DNA of 58,168 nt from positions 1-58,168 of the forward strand of contig CAJFOS010000015.1 of assembly GCA_904397865.1 (NCBI GenBank). Reading direction: 5' to 3'. Each line of letters begins with the position of its first letter. Positions within the stretch are counted from its first letter, which is position 1. Source of the stretch: Candidatus Allochristensenella caecavium (GTDB lineage: Bacteria > Bacillota > Clostridia > Christensenellales > QAND01). A model generated the notes under the pieces. That model ran no database searches, was not told the origin of the DNA, and saw only the letters and a program-made list of their open reading frames with translations. Shown piece by piece: positions 33,469 to 43,490 of this stretch. Position numbers and translations under genes: made by a program.

Positions 33469-33498
33469 TTGGCAAAACATAGGGAATGGTGCTATAAT
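33469..33498 (+). promoter_or_regulatory. promoter of the dTDP-rhamnose operon
   Basis: TTGGCA (33469-33474), 18 bp, TATAAT (33493-33498), 53 bp before rfbA. Confidence 0.75.
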
Positions 33499-33550
33499 TG
33501 AACAGCCTATGAAAGGTGCATTTTGATTTACCTGAGGAGGGCTCTTTTTC

Positions 33551-34438
33551 ATGAAAGGAATCATCTTGGCTGGCGGAAGCGGCACGCGGCTTTATCCGTT
33601 GACCATCACCACCAGCAAGCAACTGCTTCCCGTGTATGACAAACCCATGATTTATTACCCGCTCAGCACGCTGATGCTGGCCGGCATTCGGGATATCCTG
33701 ATTATTTCCACCCCGACGGACCTGCCCAATTTTGAGCGTCTTTTGGGCGATGGCAGCCGCTACGGCATTCAGCTCAGCTACAAGGTGCAGCCTTCGCCGG
33801 ACGGCCTGGCACAGGCTTTTATCCTGGGCGAGGAATTTATCGCGGGCGAACCGTGCGCCATGATTTTGGGTGACAATATCTTCTATGGCAACGGCATGGG
33901 GCCCATCCTGCAGAAGGCCGTGGCCAATGCGGAACAGAATGGCCGCGCCACCGTCTTTGGTTATTATGTAGAAGACCCGGAGCGCTTCGGCGTGGTGGAG
34001 TTCGATGAAACCGGCAAAGCGCTGAGTTTGGAAGAAAAACCGGCCCGGCCCAAATCCAACTATGCGGTGACAGGGCTATATTTTTACGATGGTCATGTAG
34101 CGGGCTACGCCAAACAGCAAAAGCCCTCCGCCCGCGGGGAATTGGAAATTACGGATTTGAACAATGTATATCTGCAAAAAGGCCTGCTGGATGTCCAGCT
34201 CATGGGGCGCGGTTATGCCTGGCTGGATACCGGCACGATGGATTCGCTGCTCGATGCATCGGACTTTGTGCGTGTGATTGAAAAGCGGCAGGGCATTAAG
34301 ATTTCCGCACCGGAGGAGATTGCCTACCGGCATGGCTGGCTGAGCAAGGAGGGCCTGCTGGAGGCCGCCGCTTTATATGGAAAATCTCCGTATGGCCAGC
34401 ATCTCAAGGCCGTCGCGGAAGATAAAATCAGATATTAA
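33551..34438 (+). CDS. rfbA: glucose-1-phosphate thymidylyltransferase
   Basis: A 295-residue enzyme making dTDP-glucose from dTTP and glucose-1-phosphate, the first step to dTDP-L-rhamnose. The start [17 protein letters not shown] and later [33 protein letters not shown] and [16 protein letters not shown] are those of RfbA/RmlA. GAGGAGG precedes the ATG. First gene of a five-gene operon for cell-surface polysaccharide precursors. Confidence 0.97.
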   Translation: MKGIILAGGSGTRLYPLTITTSKQLLPVYDKPMIYYPLSTLMLAGIRDILIISTPTDLPNFERLLGDGSRYGIQLSYKVQPSPDGLAQAFILGEEFIAGEPCAMILGDNIFYGNGMGPILQKAVANAEQNGRATVFGYYVEDPERFGVVEFDETGKALSLEEKPARPKSNYAVTGLYFYDGHVAGYAKQQKPSARGELEITDLNNVYLQKGLLDVQLMGRGYAWLDTGTMDSLLDASDFVRVIEKRQGIKISAPEEIAYRHGWLSKEGLLEAAALYGKSPYGQHLKAVAEDKIRY

Positions 34439-34477
34439 ATAATCCAAAACGAAAATACGACGAAAGAAGCGAGAGAA

Positions 34478-35035
34478 ATGGAACTGATAAAAACCGATAT
34501 TCCCGGCGTTGTCATTTTGGAACCCAAAGTCTTTGGCGACCATCGCGGCTGGTTTACCGAAACCTATGCGTATAACACCCTCAAAGACCTGGGTATCGAC
34601 GTTACCTTTGTGCAGGACAACCAGTCCTATTCCAAGGAAAAGGGGACGCTGCGCGGCCTGCACTTCCAGCAGAACCCCATGGCGCAGACCAAGCTATTGC
34701 GCTGCACGCGCGGAAAAATCCTGGACGTGGCGGTGGATATCCGCAAAGGTTCGCCGACGTATCTGAAATGGGTCAGCGTCGAACTTTCGGCGGAAAACAA
34801 GCGTCAGCTGTTCATGCCCAAGGGGTTTGCCCATGGGTTTGTCACGCTGACCGAAGATGTGGAAGTGCAGTACAAGGTGGATGCCTACTACGCACCGGAG
34901 TGCGACCGTTCCATCCGTTTTGACGACCCGTCCATCGGCGTCAACTGGGGCGTAGCGAATCCGATTCTTTCGCAAAAGGATATGAACGCGCCGCTGCTCT
35001 GTGACAGCGACTGCAACTTCGTATATGAAGGGTAA
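34478..35035 (+). CDS. rfbC: dTDP-4-dehydrorhamnose 3,5-epimerase
   Basis: A 185-residue cupin-fold epimerase, the third enzyme of the pathway. It shows GWFTETY, FVQDNQSYSKEKGTLRGLHFQ with the catalytic His, LRCTRGKILDVAVDIRKGSPTY and FMPKGFAHGFVTL. The ribosome binding site is weak. It precedes rfbB by 10 bp. Confidence 0.97.
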   Translation: MELIKTDIPGVVILEPKVFGDHRGWFTETYAYNTLKDLGIDVTFVQDNQSYSKEKGTLRGLHFQQNPMAQTKLLRCTRGKILDVAVDIRKGSPTYLKWVSVELSAENKRQLFMPKGFAHGFVTLTEDVEVQYKVDAYYAPECDRSIRFDDPSIGVNWGVANPILSQKDMNAPLLCDSDCNFVYEG

Positions 35036-35045
35036 GGAGTTTTTG

Positions 35046-36068
35046 ATGAAGACCATTCTTGTCACCGGCGGCGCCGGTTTTATCGGCAGCAATTTTGTCT
35101 ATTACATGCTCAAAACCCATCCGGATGACCGCATCGTCTGCGTCGATGCGCTGACCTATGCCGGCAACCTCAGCACGCTGGAACAAGCGCTGCAAAATCC
35201 GAATTTCCGCTTTGTCAAAGCCGATATCGCGGATAGGGACGCCATCTTCGCCCTTTTTGAAGAAGAAAAGTTTGATATTGTCGTCAATTTTGCGGCAGAA
35301 TCGCATGTCGACCGTTCGATTGAAAATCCGGAAATCTTTTTGAAGACCAATATCCTGGGCACACAGGTGCTCATGGATGCCTGCCGCAAGTACGGTATCG
35401 AACGTTATCATCAGGTCTCTACGGACGAAGTGTACGGCGATTTGCCGCTGGACCGCACGGATTTGTTTTTTACGGAGACCACACCCATTCACACATCTTC
35501 GCCGTATTCGGCTTCCAAGGCCTCGGCGGATTTGCTGGTGCAGGCATATCATCGCACCTTCGGCCTGCCGGTGACGATTTCGCGCTGTTCCAATAACTAC
35601 GGCCCGTACCATTTTCCGGAAAAACTCATTCCGCTGATTATCTCACGCGCCTTGGCGGATGAAAGCCTGCCGGTGTATGGCAAGGGTGAAAATGTGCGCG
35701 ACTGGCTGTATGTTGAAGACCACTGCAGCGCCATTGATTTGATTATCCATCACGGCCGCGTGGGCGAGGTGTACAACATCGGCGGCCATAACGAACGGAC
35801 GAACCTGCAGGTTGTCAAAACAATTCTCAAAGCCCTGGGCAAACCGGAGTCGCTGATTACCTATGTCACCGACCGTCCGGGGCACGATATGCGCTATGCC
35901 ATTGACCCCACCAAGATTACCACTGAACTGGGCTGGAAACCGCAAACCATGTTTGACGACGGCATTCAAAAGACCATTGATTGGTATTTGAATAACCGCG
36001 CCTGGTGGGAGAATATCATCAGCGGGGATTACCAACACTATTATGAAAAGATGTACCAGAACCGTTAA
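35046..36068 (+). CDS. rfbB: dTDP-glucose 4,6-dehydratase
   Basis: A 340-residue short-chain dehydrogenase. The NAD loop is TGGAGFIGSNF near residue 8, the active-site YSASKASAD includes the catalytic Tyr and Lys, and STDEVYGDL and SRCSNNYGPYHFPEKLIPL identify RfbB. It makes dTDP-4-keto-6-deoxyglucose. ATG 35046 follows AAGGAG; a frame from 35001 overlaps rfbC and is rejected. Confidence 0.97.
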   Translation: MKTILVTGGAGFIGSNFVYYMLKTHPDDRIVCVDALTYAGNLSTLEQALQNPNFRFVKADIADRDAIFALFEEEKFDIVVNFAAESHVDRSIENPEIFLKTNILGTQVLMDACRKYGIERYHQVSTDEVYGDLPLDRTDLFFTETTPIHTSSPYSASKASADLLVQAYHRTFGLPVTISRCSNNYGPYHFPEKLIPLIISRALADESLPVYGKGENVRDWLYVEDHCSAIDLIIHHGRVGEVYNIGGHNERTNLQVVKTILKALGKPESLITYVTDRPGHDMRYAIDPTKITTELGWKPQTMFDDGIQKTIDWYLNNRAWWENIISGDYQHYYEKMYQNR

Positions 36069-36081
36069 AAGGAGATAGCCG

Positions 36082-36933
36082 ATGAAGATTTTAGTCACGG
36101 GCGTCAACGGCCAGCTTGGGCATGATGTCATCGCGCACCTGCAGGCGCGCGGCGTTGCCTGTAAAGGTGTGGATATTCAGGATTTTGACCTCACAGATGC
36201 GCAGCAGGTGATGCAAGCCGTAAAGGCATATGCGCCAACGGCTATCGTCCATTGTGCCGCCTATACGGCTGTGGACCGCGCCGAAGAGGAAAAGGAAAAA
36301 GCGTATGCCGTCAACGTACTCGGCACGCGCCACATGGCGCAGGCGGCCCAGGCAGTCGATGCCGGCTTGATGTATATCAGCACCGATTATGTCTTTGACG
36401 GCAAAGGGGATACGCCGTTTGAAGTAGACGACCCCAAGGGCCCAAAGAGCATATATGGCGCTACTAAGCTGCAGGGCGAGGAAGAAGTACAGAAGCTGTT
36501 GAAAAAGTACTTTATCGTCCGCACATCCTGGGTCTTTGGCCTCAATGGTCACAACTTCATCAAAACCATGCTGCGCCTGGGCCGGGAAGGCAAACACCCC
36601 AGCGTCGTGGATGACCAGATTGGTTCGCCCACGTACACTTGGGATTTGGCCCGCCTTTTGTGCGACATGATTGTCACGGATAAATACGGCGTCTATCACG
36701 CCACCAATGAAAATCTGTGCAGTTGGTATGAATTCGCCTGCGCCATCTTCCAGACGGCAGGCATGACGGATATCCAGGTCACACCGGTTTCCACTGCTGC
36801 ATACGGCGCCAAGGCGGCCCGCCCGCTCAATTCGCGCTTGAGCAAAGCCTCGCTTGACCGCGCCGGGTTTGACCGCCTGCCCACTTGGCAGGATGCGCTC
36901 GCGCGCTACATCCACGACCTTGTGCAGGCATGA
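36082..36933 (+). CDS. rfbD: dTDP-4-dehydrorhamnose reductase
   Basis: A 283-residue NAD(P)H-dependent reductase and the last pathway step. It shows TGVNGQLGHDV, HCAAYTAVDRAEEE, YISTDYVFDG, YGATKLQGE with catalytic Tyr and Lys, and RTSWVFG. AAAGGAG precedes the ATG. It completes the set, so this organism can make dTDP-L-rhamnose. Confidence 0.97.
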   Translation: MKILVTGVNGQLGHDVIAHLQARGVACKGVDIQDFDLTDAQQVMQAVKAYAPTAIVHCAAYTAVDRAEEEKEKAYAVNVLGTRHMAQAAQAVDAGLMYISTDYVFDGKGDTPFEVDDPKGPKSIYGATKLQGEEEVQKLLKKYFIVRTSWVFGLNGHNFIKTMLRLGREGKHPSVVDDQIGSPTYTWDLARLLCDMIVTDKYGVYHATNENLCSWYEFACAIFQTAGMTDIQVTPVSTAAYGAKAARPLNSRLSKASLDRAGFDRLPTWQDALARYIHDLVQA

Positions 36934-36943
36934 AGGGGAGCCC

Positions 36944-37711
36944 ATGACGAATCGGCCGCAAGTCAGCGCCTGTATTGTGACTTATAACAACGCAGGCGAA
37001 GTCGAAAACACCATCGCCAGCCTCTTGGAACATACCCAGGGGGCTGATTTGCATTTATTCGTTGTGGATAATGCGTCTACGGACGGCACACCTGAACGCA
37101 TTGCCGCACGCTTTCCGCAAATCACGCTGCTCACCGGCCCGAACAATGGCTTTGGCGCCGGGCACAACCGCGTGCTTGGCCTTCTGGCATCCGAATGCCA
37201 CTTTATCATCAATCCCGACATCACCATCCAGAGCGATGTGCTTACGCAAATGGCCCTGTATCTGCGCGCCCATCCCGATGTAGGGTTGGTTTCGCCGCAT
37301 GTTTGCTTTCCGGACGGCACGACGCAAGTGCTCGGCAAACGACTGCCTACCATACGCGCCATTCTTTCCCGCAATCTGCCCGGCCACCCGTTTGCCAAGC
37401 AGGCCGCCTTGTACGAAATGCGCGATGTCGATTTATCCAAGCCCACGCCCATCCAGTTTGCCACCGGCTGCTTTATGGGCATCCGCACCTGTTTGTTTAA
37501 GCAAATCGGTGGATTTGACGAACGATATTTCCTCTATTTTGAGGATGCGGATTTGACACGGGAAGTCAATCAAATCAGTTCTGCTGTATATTTGCCGGAT
37601 GTCGTGGTGACGCACGCCTGGCATCGTGCGCACCGCCGCAGCCTTCAAGCGCTGTGGCGTACCTGCCGTTCGATGTGCCAGTATTTTCATAAATGGAAAG
37701 GGCGTCCTTAG
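36944..37711 (+). CDS. family 2 glycosyltransferase (rhamnosyltransferase-like)
   Basis: A 255-residue GT-A transferase. The start is SACIVTYNNAGEVENTIASLL, then FVVDNASTDGTPERIA, the DxD-like region FIINPDITIQS and a C-terminal DERYFLYFEDADLTRE. Its place directly after rfbD suggests it moves rhamnose, or a sugar next to rhamnose, onto a surface glycan. ATG 36944 has AGGGGAG upstream. The product cannot be named further. Confidence 0.9.
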   Translation: MTNRPQVSACIVTYNNAGEVENTIASLLEHTQGADLHLFVVDNASTDGTPERIAARFPQITLLTGPNNGFGAGHNRVLGLLASECHFIINPDITIQSDVLTQMALYLRAHPDVGLVSPHVCFPDGTTQVLGKRLPTIRAILSRNLPGHPFAKQAALYEMRDVDLSKPTPIQFATGCFMGIRTCLFKQIGGFDERYFLYFEDADLTREVNQISSAVYLPDVVVTHAWHRAHRRSLQALWRTCRSMCQYFHKWKGRP

Positions 37712-37817
37712 CACACATTCGGTAAGAAGGGACATTAAGACCGGGCAAAAGGCAATCAACGGGCTGGGCTCGGGGTCTGATTTGTATGCTTATCGCTGGC
37801 TGTATTGTAATGAAAAC

Positions 37818-37849
37818 AAAAAGGCGGATACAACCTGTATCCGCCTTTT
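37818..37849. terminator. bidirectional terminator after the rhamnose operon
   Basis: AAAAGGCGGATAC pairs with GTATCCGCCTTTT, with A and T tracts on the outside. It also serves the converging zinc-ribbon gene. Confidence 0.88.
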
Positions 37850-37882
37850 GCCTCTTCTTTGGAACAGGAAAAGATGCAACGA

Positions 37883-38473
37883 TTAAAACACGAAGTTCTG
37901 CGCAACAAAGCCGCGTAAATCCTTCCACATCAGCGCGCCCCATAACGGTGTCCCCTGGAAATAAAATACGCGCCGTGCACCCAGGTCTACCAAAACCGGC
38001 ATTTCGAACGCCGCCCAATGCTTTTCTGGCGAAGCCAGAACAAAATCGACCGCGCCTTGTTCAATCTGTTCGCCAGCCATCACCGCAAACGAAGCGACGC
38101 CATTTTGTATGCCGCGGGCCAACCCTTTGTAATTATCCAACGCATATTGCATGCAGCGTTTGGAATACCCCACCATTGAATCCGCTGTCACCAATGGCAT
38201 ATAAGATACGAACGCATATTTTTTCATTTTGGATGCGCCCCATTTAATTTTGAATTCTTCTTCATAAAATTGCTGCGCCTGCAGCGAGGGAACAAACTGT
38301 CCCGCGCCCAGTCGGAGCGAAACGGTCTGCAAATATGCGCCAAAGGCATCGCTGCTCATAGGCGGCGTTTGTACCGGGGCTGGCTGTGCCTGTGCCTTTT
38401 TTACCGGGTGGCCACACTTGGTACAAAAACGCGCATTTTCTCCCACTGGGTTCCCGCAATTCGTACAAAACAT
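37883..38473 (-). CDS. zinc-ribbon domain-containing protein
   Basis: A 196-residue protein. The N-terminus is a zinc ribbon (MFCTNCGNPVGENARFCTKCG: two CxxC knuckles), followed by a Pro/Ala/Gln linker (about 25-45) and an uncharacterised C-terminal domain rich in aromatic residues (about 55-196). The true start is ATG 38473 with GAAGGAAG upstream; the frame runs open far upstream to 39001 but that part is antisense to the next gene. Function unknown. Confidence 0.85.
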   Translation of the reverse strand: MFCTNCGNPVGENARFCTKCGHPVKKAQAQPAPVQTPPMSSDAFGAYLQTVSLRLGAGQFVPSLQAQQFYEEEFKIKWGASKMKKYAFVSYMPLVTADSMVGYSKRCMQYALDNYKGLARGIQNGVASFAVMAGEQIEQGAVDFVLASPEKHWAAFEMPVLVDLGARRVFYFQGTPLWGALMWKDLRGFVAQNFVF

Positions 38474-38496
38474 CGTTCCACTTCCTTCCCGCAAAT

Positions 38497-38537
38497 AAAA
38501 AGCCTTATCCAAAGCATAGCGCGTTGGACAAGGCTCC
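38497..38537 (-). terminator. intrinsic terminator of the flippase-like gene
   Basis: On the minus strand AGCCTTGTCCAA pairs imperfectly with TTGGATAAGGCT, followed by TTTTATTT. Confidence 0.7.
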
Positions 38538-38550
38538 GTCAAGCCGTTAC

Positions 38551-39615
38551 CTATTCCTCCTGTGTGGGTGTCGGGTCGGGTGCAAACGGTTTGCGTTTGC
38601 CAGTCAGTGCATCGACAATCAACATCACTACGCCTGCCAACAGGTTCATATAATACGTGGCTAGCCGCCACAGTATCATACCGATAAACATCATGCTGCC
38701 CGGAAAAACAGAGGCAAAATACACATAAAATCCGCCTTCTGAAGCGCCGGTAGCGCCGGGCACGGGAATAAATGTGACCGACATCGTCAGCACCGATTGA
38801 ATGGAGATGATTTCCAGCATCCGCACCAGCGAAAATGCATGGCCCGTACACGCCAGATAGATGAAATATGTGACGCCGAAATACGTTAGAATCTCTAAAA
38901 ATGTTAATACCAGCGACAGGATAGCCGTCTTTTTGTGCGCAAACAGCAAATCGATGCTGCTTTTGTAGCTTTGGATAAATTGCTCGGTTTCCTGTTCCCA
39001 TCGCGTCTGGTCCTTTAAAATGCGCACTTTCAATCCGATGCGCACCACAAAATGCGAAAGCTTACGCACTGCATTCTGGTTCCAGATGACCAGTACACCT
39101 GCCACAATCGCTGCAGCATTGATGATATAGCCAATTACCAGCACAATCAGCAAATAGGGATTGATAGCGCGCACAAAATTCCAACAGAAGGGAATTGTGA
39201 CCGTTGCAATGGTTCCCTCCGCAATTTGCCACAGAAGAAACTTGCTTGCCAACAAAGGCGTGGATATGCTTGCGGACATGCCGTCCCGTTTCATATATAC
39301 CAGCTGCGCCGGCTGCGAACCACTCTGGCAAGGCGTCAGCGCACCATAGAACAGGCCAATCAGCGCCAGCTTGATGGAATACAGCCAGGTGCATTTCTTC
39401 TGTACATATTGAAACAGCGCATGCAGCACGCCTGCATCCAGCAGCCAGAACAGCAGCATGCAGCCAAATACGCCAAACAGCCAGCGCAGATTCACCTGTG
39501 CAATCGCTTGCCCCAAATGCTGCATCTGCGGGTCGCGCAGCGCAATCCATGCCACTACGCCTATGGCAAGCAACAGATACAACCCATAGAGAACACGTTT
39601 GGTGCCTTGTTTCAT
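38551..39615 (-). CDS. lysylphosphatidylglycerol synthase TM region/UPF0104-family flippase-like protein
   Basis: A 354-residue membrane protein with about eight helices, matching the MprF N-terminal/AglD-like transmembrane family. Characteristic parts are LIGLFYGALTPCQSGSQPAQLVYM and TFIPVPGATGASEGGFY. These proteins act in lipid translocation or glycolipid synthesis. The aminoacyltransferase half of MprF is absent. The start at 39615 has AAGGGG eight bases upstream. It lies 98 bp downstream of trkH on the same strand. Confidence 0.9.
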   Translation of the reverse strand: MKQGTKRVLYGLYLLLAIGVVAWIALRDPQMQHLGQAIAQVNLRWLFGVFGCMLLFWLLDAGVLHALFQYVQKKCTWLYSIKLALIGLFYGALTPCQSGSQPAQLVYMKRDGMSASISTPLLASKFLLWQIAEGTIATVTIPFCWNFVRAINPYLLIVLVIGYIINAAAIVAGVLVIWNQNAVRKLSHFVVRIGLKVRILKDQTRWEQETEQFIQSYKSSIDLLFAHKKTAILSLVLTFLEILTYFGVTYFIYLACTGHAFSLVRMLEIISIQSVLTMSVTFIPVPGATGASEGGFYVYFASVFPGSMMFIGMILWRLATYYMNLLAGVVMLIVDALTGKRKPFAPDPTPTQEE

Positions 39616-39713
39616 CGCATTCGCCCCTTCTGGCATTTTTGGTATTTTACCATGGCGAATTCTTTTTCTACAAGCATTCCCATGTAAAATATGCGTCCAG
39701 AAACCATGGGGAT

Positions 39714-41150
39714 TTATTTCCGCCTCCAGGTGGAGGGGGACAGCAATAAAATCATGGGAAAAATCTCCAGCCGTCCAAATAGCATATCCAGACTCAGCAC
39801 CAGCTTGGAGAACCAGGAATAGGAGGCAAAACTGCCCATCGGTCCCACCATTCCCAGGCCGGGGCCAACATTGTTCAGGCAGGTGATGACGGCCGTCGTA
39901 TTGCTGGTAAAATCGTACCCATTGAGGGAAACCAGCAGGATAGAAACAAGCAGGAGAACGATATACAGGATAAAGAACGTTATTGCGCCGCGTATGGTCT
40001 CCCCATCTACGTTCTTATGCTCCAGCCGCAGCGCCTGCACCGAACGGGGATGCAACAGCCGGTGGATATCCCGCCGCGCCATCCTGAACAACAGTATTAA
40101 ACGGGAGATTTTAATCCCGCCTGCCGTCGAACCCGCACATGCACCGATGAACATCAGCAGCACCAGTATACACCGTGAAAATTCCGGCCACAGGTTAAAA
40201 TCTGCCGTGGCATATCCCGTGGTTGTCATAATGGAACTGACTTGAAAAGCAGCGGTGCGCACCGTATCGTGTATATGACCCACACGTGGATAGATATCCA
40301 CGGAAATCAATACGATAGCCCCCAAGATAATCAGTAAATACCATCGCAGTTCCTCGCTTTTCCATACATCCTTCCACCGGCGCAGCAACACAAAGTAATA
40401 CAGGTTGAAATTGATTCCAAACAAAACCATGAAGATTGTGATGACCCACTGGATGTAAGGGCTGTAACTCCCCAGCCCCTGCGAAGTCAACGCAAACCCC
40501 CCAGTGCCGGCTGTGCCGAACGTATATACCAGGCTTTCATAAAACGGCATTCCACCGCATAGCAACAGAATGACCTGCAGCGCGCTCATCGCCAGATAAA
40601 TGCCATATAAAATGGCTGCTGTTTGCCGCACCTTGGGCACCAGTTTGCCCACCGTTGGGCCTGGGACCTCCGCGCGCATCAGATGCATGGAGCGGTCATC
40701 CGCCAGCGGAATGACCGCCATCACAAACACCAGCACGCCCATACCGCCAATCCAATGTGTGAAACTGCGCCAAAATAAAAGCCCTTTGCCCATTGCCTCC
40801 ACGTTGGTCAGGACGGATGCGCCTGTGGTTGTGAAACCGGAAACCGTTTCAAAAAAACAATCCGCCAGCGACGTAATGGCGCCGCTGAAGAAGAAGGGAA
40901 GGCTGCCACAGAATGAAAGAACAACCCAGCTCAGCGCGACGGATAAAAAGCCCTCCCGTGCATAAAAGGAACGCCGTTTCGGAGGGTGCAGCGTCATCAG
41001 CGTACCCATCGCAGCTAGCAGCAGGATGGTGGCCAGAAACGCCGTCACAGATTCCTGGTAAAACACAGCCACCAGCATCGGAATCAGCAACAGCAGCGCT
41101 TCCACCTGCATAATCCGCCCCATGATATAGAGCATCATTCGATAGTTCAT
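39714..41150 (-). CDS. trkH: TrkH-family potassium uptake protein
   Basis: A 478-residue channel-like subunit with the four M1-P-M2 repeats of the Trk/Ktr/HKT superfamily. Filter regions include ETVSGFTTTGASVL, FGTAGTGGFALTSQG, SSIMTTTGYATADFN and CLNNVGPGLGMVGP. It imports K+ across the membrane and works with the TrkA subunit encoded 17 bp upstream in the same operon. The ribosome binding site is weak (GGGGCG). Confidence 0.95.
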   Translation of the reverse strand: MNYRMMLYIMGRIMQVEALLLLIPMLVAVFYQESVTAFLATILLLAAMGTLMTLHPPKRRSFYAREGFLSVALSWVVLSFCGSLPFFFSGAITSLADCFFETVSGFTTTGASVLTNVEAMGKGLLFWRSFTHWIGGMGVLVFVMAVIPLADDRSMHLMRAEVPGPTVGKLVPKVRQTAAILYGIYLAMSALQVILLLCGGMPFYESLVYTFGTAGTGGFALTSQGLGSYSPYIQWVITIFMVLFGINFNLYYFVLLRRWKDVWKSEELRWYLLIILGAIVLISVDIYPRVGHIHDTVRTAAFQVSSIMTTTGYATADFNLWPEFSRCILVLLMFIGACAGSTAGGIKISRLILLFRMARRDIHRLLHPRSVQALRLEHKNVDGETIRGAITFFILYIVLLLVSILLVSLNGYDFTSNTTAVITCLNNVGPGLGMVGPMGSFASYSWFSKLVLSLDMLFGRLEIFPMILLLSPSTWRRK

Positions 41151-41167
41151 GCCAACGCCCCATCCAT

Positions 41168-42523
41168 TTACTGCAAAATATCGTTTAAATCCTGTAATTG
41201 CCGATTTGAGGTGACAATCAAGACGTGGTCGTCAGCCTCAATGACCGATTCACCATGCGGAATCATCACCTTGCGCCCACGGATGATACATGCCACCAAC
41301 AGCCCCGCCTTCAGCCGCAAATCCTTCAGCGGCACCCCAATCACACGCGATGTTGCGCTGGCATGGAATTCCAGCGCCTCCACCTCGTCGTGCACCAGCT
41401 TATAAAGCGTCTCCACGCTGCTTCCCAGCGAATTTTGCATCGCACGCACGTAGCGGATGATATGGTTGGCCGTAATTGCTTTGGGCGAAATCAAGCTGTC
41501 CAGGTTAGCGTTGTTCAGCACATCCAAAAATGAAAGCCGGTCCACCTTTGCGATGACCTTTTTGATGCCCTTGCTCACGGCATACATGGAAACGATGATG
41601 TTTTCCTCATCCATCCCCGTCAGAGTGACGAAGGCATCCATGTTTTCCATGCCCTCTTCCTGCAGCAGTTCCTCATCGGTGCCATCCCCCTGGATGATGG
41701 TGGCGTGCGGCAGGATTTCACACAGGTGTTCGCAGCGTTGCGGGTCATTATCGATAATTTTGACCTGGATGCCGGATTCAGCCAGTTGCTGCGCTAGATA
41801 ATAGGCAATGCGGCTGCCGCCAATGAGCATCACGTTTTTTATCTTCTGTTGCAAAATGCCTACCGCTGTGAAAAAACGAACCAATTCGTTGTGCCCGGCC
41901 GTGATATGTGCCTTGTCCCCGGCCTGCAGGACGAAATCGCCGTCCGGAATCGACACTTGGCCGTTGCGCTGCACAGCGCATATCAGTACCTTGACGCCGT
42001 ACAGATGGGAAAGCGAAGAAAGCGGCCGCCCGCATAAAGGGCTGTCCGCCGCTATCTTGAATTCCACCAGCTCCACCCGCCCCTTGGCAAAAGTATCCAC
42101 CCGGCTGGCAACCGAGAACTGTAAAATGCGGAAAATCTCCATCGCTGCCGCACGTTCCGGATTGATATACATGCTCAGTCCCAGTTCTTCCTTGAGGAAA
42201 AAAAGCGGTTTGGCATATTCGGGGTTCCGTACGCGTGCAATGGTGTGCCGCGCCCCCATCTTGCGCGCCAGCATGCAGCAAAGGATGTTCAATTCATCCG
42301 TTGATGTGACGGCAATCACCAGGTCCGCATGCGCCACGTCTGCTTGCGCAAGCACGTCGTAGCTGGCCCCATTGCCCTGGATGCCGATTACATCCAGTGT
42401 ATTTATCGAATCGCGCAACACATGGGCGCGCTGGTCGATGACCACAATGTCGTGGCGTTCAGCGGAAAGCTGTTTGGCCAGCGTACGGCCGACCTTGCCG
42501 TCGCCTACGATGATGACCCGCAT
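41168..42523 (-). CDS. trkA: Trk potassium uptake peripheral NAD-binding protein
   Basis: A 451-residue cytoplasmic regulator with two RCK/TrkA-N domains and two TrkA-C domains. The first Rossmann loop is VIIVGDGKVGRTLAKQLS and the second VMLIGGSRIAYYLAQQLAESG, with TGMDEENIIVSMYA in the second domain. It gates TrkH in response to nucleotides. ATG 42523 follows GGAGG by eight bases; an in-frame ATG at 42538 is less likely. First gene of trkA-trkH. Confidence 0.96.
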   Translation of the reverse strand: MRVIIVGDGKVGRTLAKQLSAERHDIVVIDQRAHVLRDSINTLDVIGIQGNGASYDVLAQADVAHADLVIAVTSTDELNILCCMLARKMGARHTIARVRNPEYAKPLFFLKEELGLSMYINPERAAAMEIFRILQFSVASRVDTFAKGRVELVEFKIAADSPLCGRPLSSLSHLYGVKVLICAVQRNGQVSIPDGDFVLQAGDKAHITAGHNELVRFFTAVGILQQKIKNVMLIGGSRIAYYLAQQLAESGIQVKIIDNDPQRCEHLCEILPHATIIQGDGTDEELLQEEGMENMDAFVTLTGMDEENIIVSMYAVSKGIKKVIAKVDRLSFLDVLNNANLDSLISPKAITANHIIRYVRAMQNSLGSSVETLYKLVHDEVEALEFHASATSRVIGVPLKDLRLKAGLLVACIIRGRKVMIPHGESVIEADDHVLIVTSNRQLQDLNDILQ

Positions 42524-42769
42524 CTGTGTGTCCTCCACTTGACCTGCCTGCCGTTATGGCCGGCATGACGGGCCAATCTTTATAAAATCTTTATACACTT
42601 TGCCATAATTTTGCCACATCTGTCTGTATAAGGCAATGGCTTTTTCGTGGATTTTAGACAAACCCCGCGTTTTATCCAAAATCCCTTTCTTTCTGCTAAG
42701 GAGCGGCCTGTCCTTTCTTTTTTCACCGGATTCGGTATAATAGCAACACAGGAAAAGGAGGGATTCTTC

Positions 42770-43447
42770 ATGACCACAGAAGAACTGGTTCCCTGGTTGC
42801 AGTCGTGGCTGCAGGCATGCCAGGATTGTTTTCAACACCGCCTATTGTTTGCAGGCCTGCAAGGAAGCCATCAGCGCGGCGAGGCCGAAGCGGACAGCGA
42901 TGTTGATTTAGTCGTGATTTTGGATGATTTGCACGTGTCGGACTTAAAGATATACCGCGATTTACTGAACACCCTGCCGCCGGTACGTGCCTGCGGCTTT
43001 TTGGCGGGGCAGCAGGAACTGCAGCACTGGATTCGTTCGGATTTGTTTCAGTTCTATTATGACACCCGGCCACTTTACGGCGATATACAGAGCCTGCAAA
43101 AGCTCTTTACGTATCAGGATATCCGGCAGGCTATCCACATCGGCGCCTGTAATCTCTATCATGCGGCCTGCCACAGCTATGTGTTTGATGAGCCGGCTCC
43201 GGCGCTGGCCGCGTTGTACAAGACGTCCTTTTTTCTTCTGCAAGCACACGTTTTTCTGCAAACCGGCCGATATGTATCCACCAAACGCGCGCTGCTGGAC
43301 GTCCTTGCAGGAGAGGACCGCTCGATTCTACAAACCTGCCTGGAAAAAGAACGACTGCCGTTCTTGCCGGCTGAACAGGTGGATTCCGCTTATCAACAGT
43401 TGATTGCCTGGGCTGGCGCGCTGATTTGTACATATGGACAAGCATAA
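42770..43447 (+). CDS. nucleotidyltransferase-domain protein (ANT-like)
   Basis: A 225-residue protein with the minimal nucleotidyltransferase motif. GSHQRGEAEADSDVDLVVIL near residue 30 holds the GS and DxD metal site. The rest resembles kanamycin-type or unknown DUF4111-like transferases, with helices rich in His, Gln and Tyr. It could be a resistance enzyme or a toxin-type NTase; no antitoxin partner is seen. ATG 42770 follows AAGGAGGG; TATAAT is at 42736-42741. Terminator follows. Confidence 0.8.
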   Translation: MTTEELVPWLQSWLQACQDCFQHRLLFAGLQGSHQRGEAEADSDVDLVVILDDLHVSDLKIYRDLLNTLPPVRACGFLAGQQELQHWIRSDLFQFYYDTRPLYGDIQSLQKLFTYQDIRQAIHIGACNLYHAACHSYVFDEPAPALAALYKTSFFLLQAHVFLQTGRYVSTKRALLDVLAGEDRSILQTCLEKERLPFLPAEQVDSAYQQLIAWAGALICTYGQA

Positions 43448-43483
43448 TAAAAAAAGAAGCGGCTGTTTTCCGCTTCTTTTTTA
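43447..43483. terminator. bidirectional terminator
   Basis: AAAAAAGAAGCGG pairs with CCGCTTCTTTTTT around a 6-7 nt loop; it lies between two converging genes (nucleotidyltransferase and ftsH). Confidence 0.9.
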
Positions 43484-43490
43484 TCCTTAT

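Noticed and set aside
37883-39001. Zinc-ribbon protein extended to 372 residues
   Set aside because: The first 176 codons are antisense to the flippase-like gene; the zinc ribbon and ribosome binding site mark ATG 38473.
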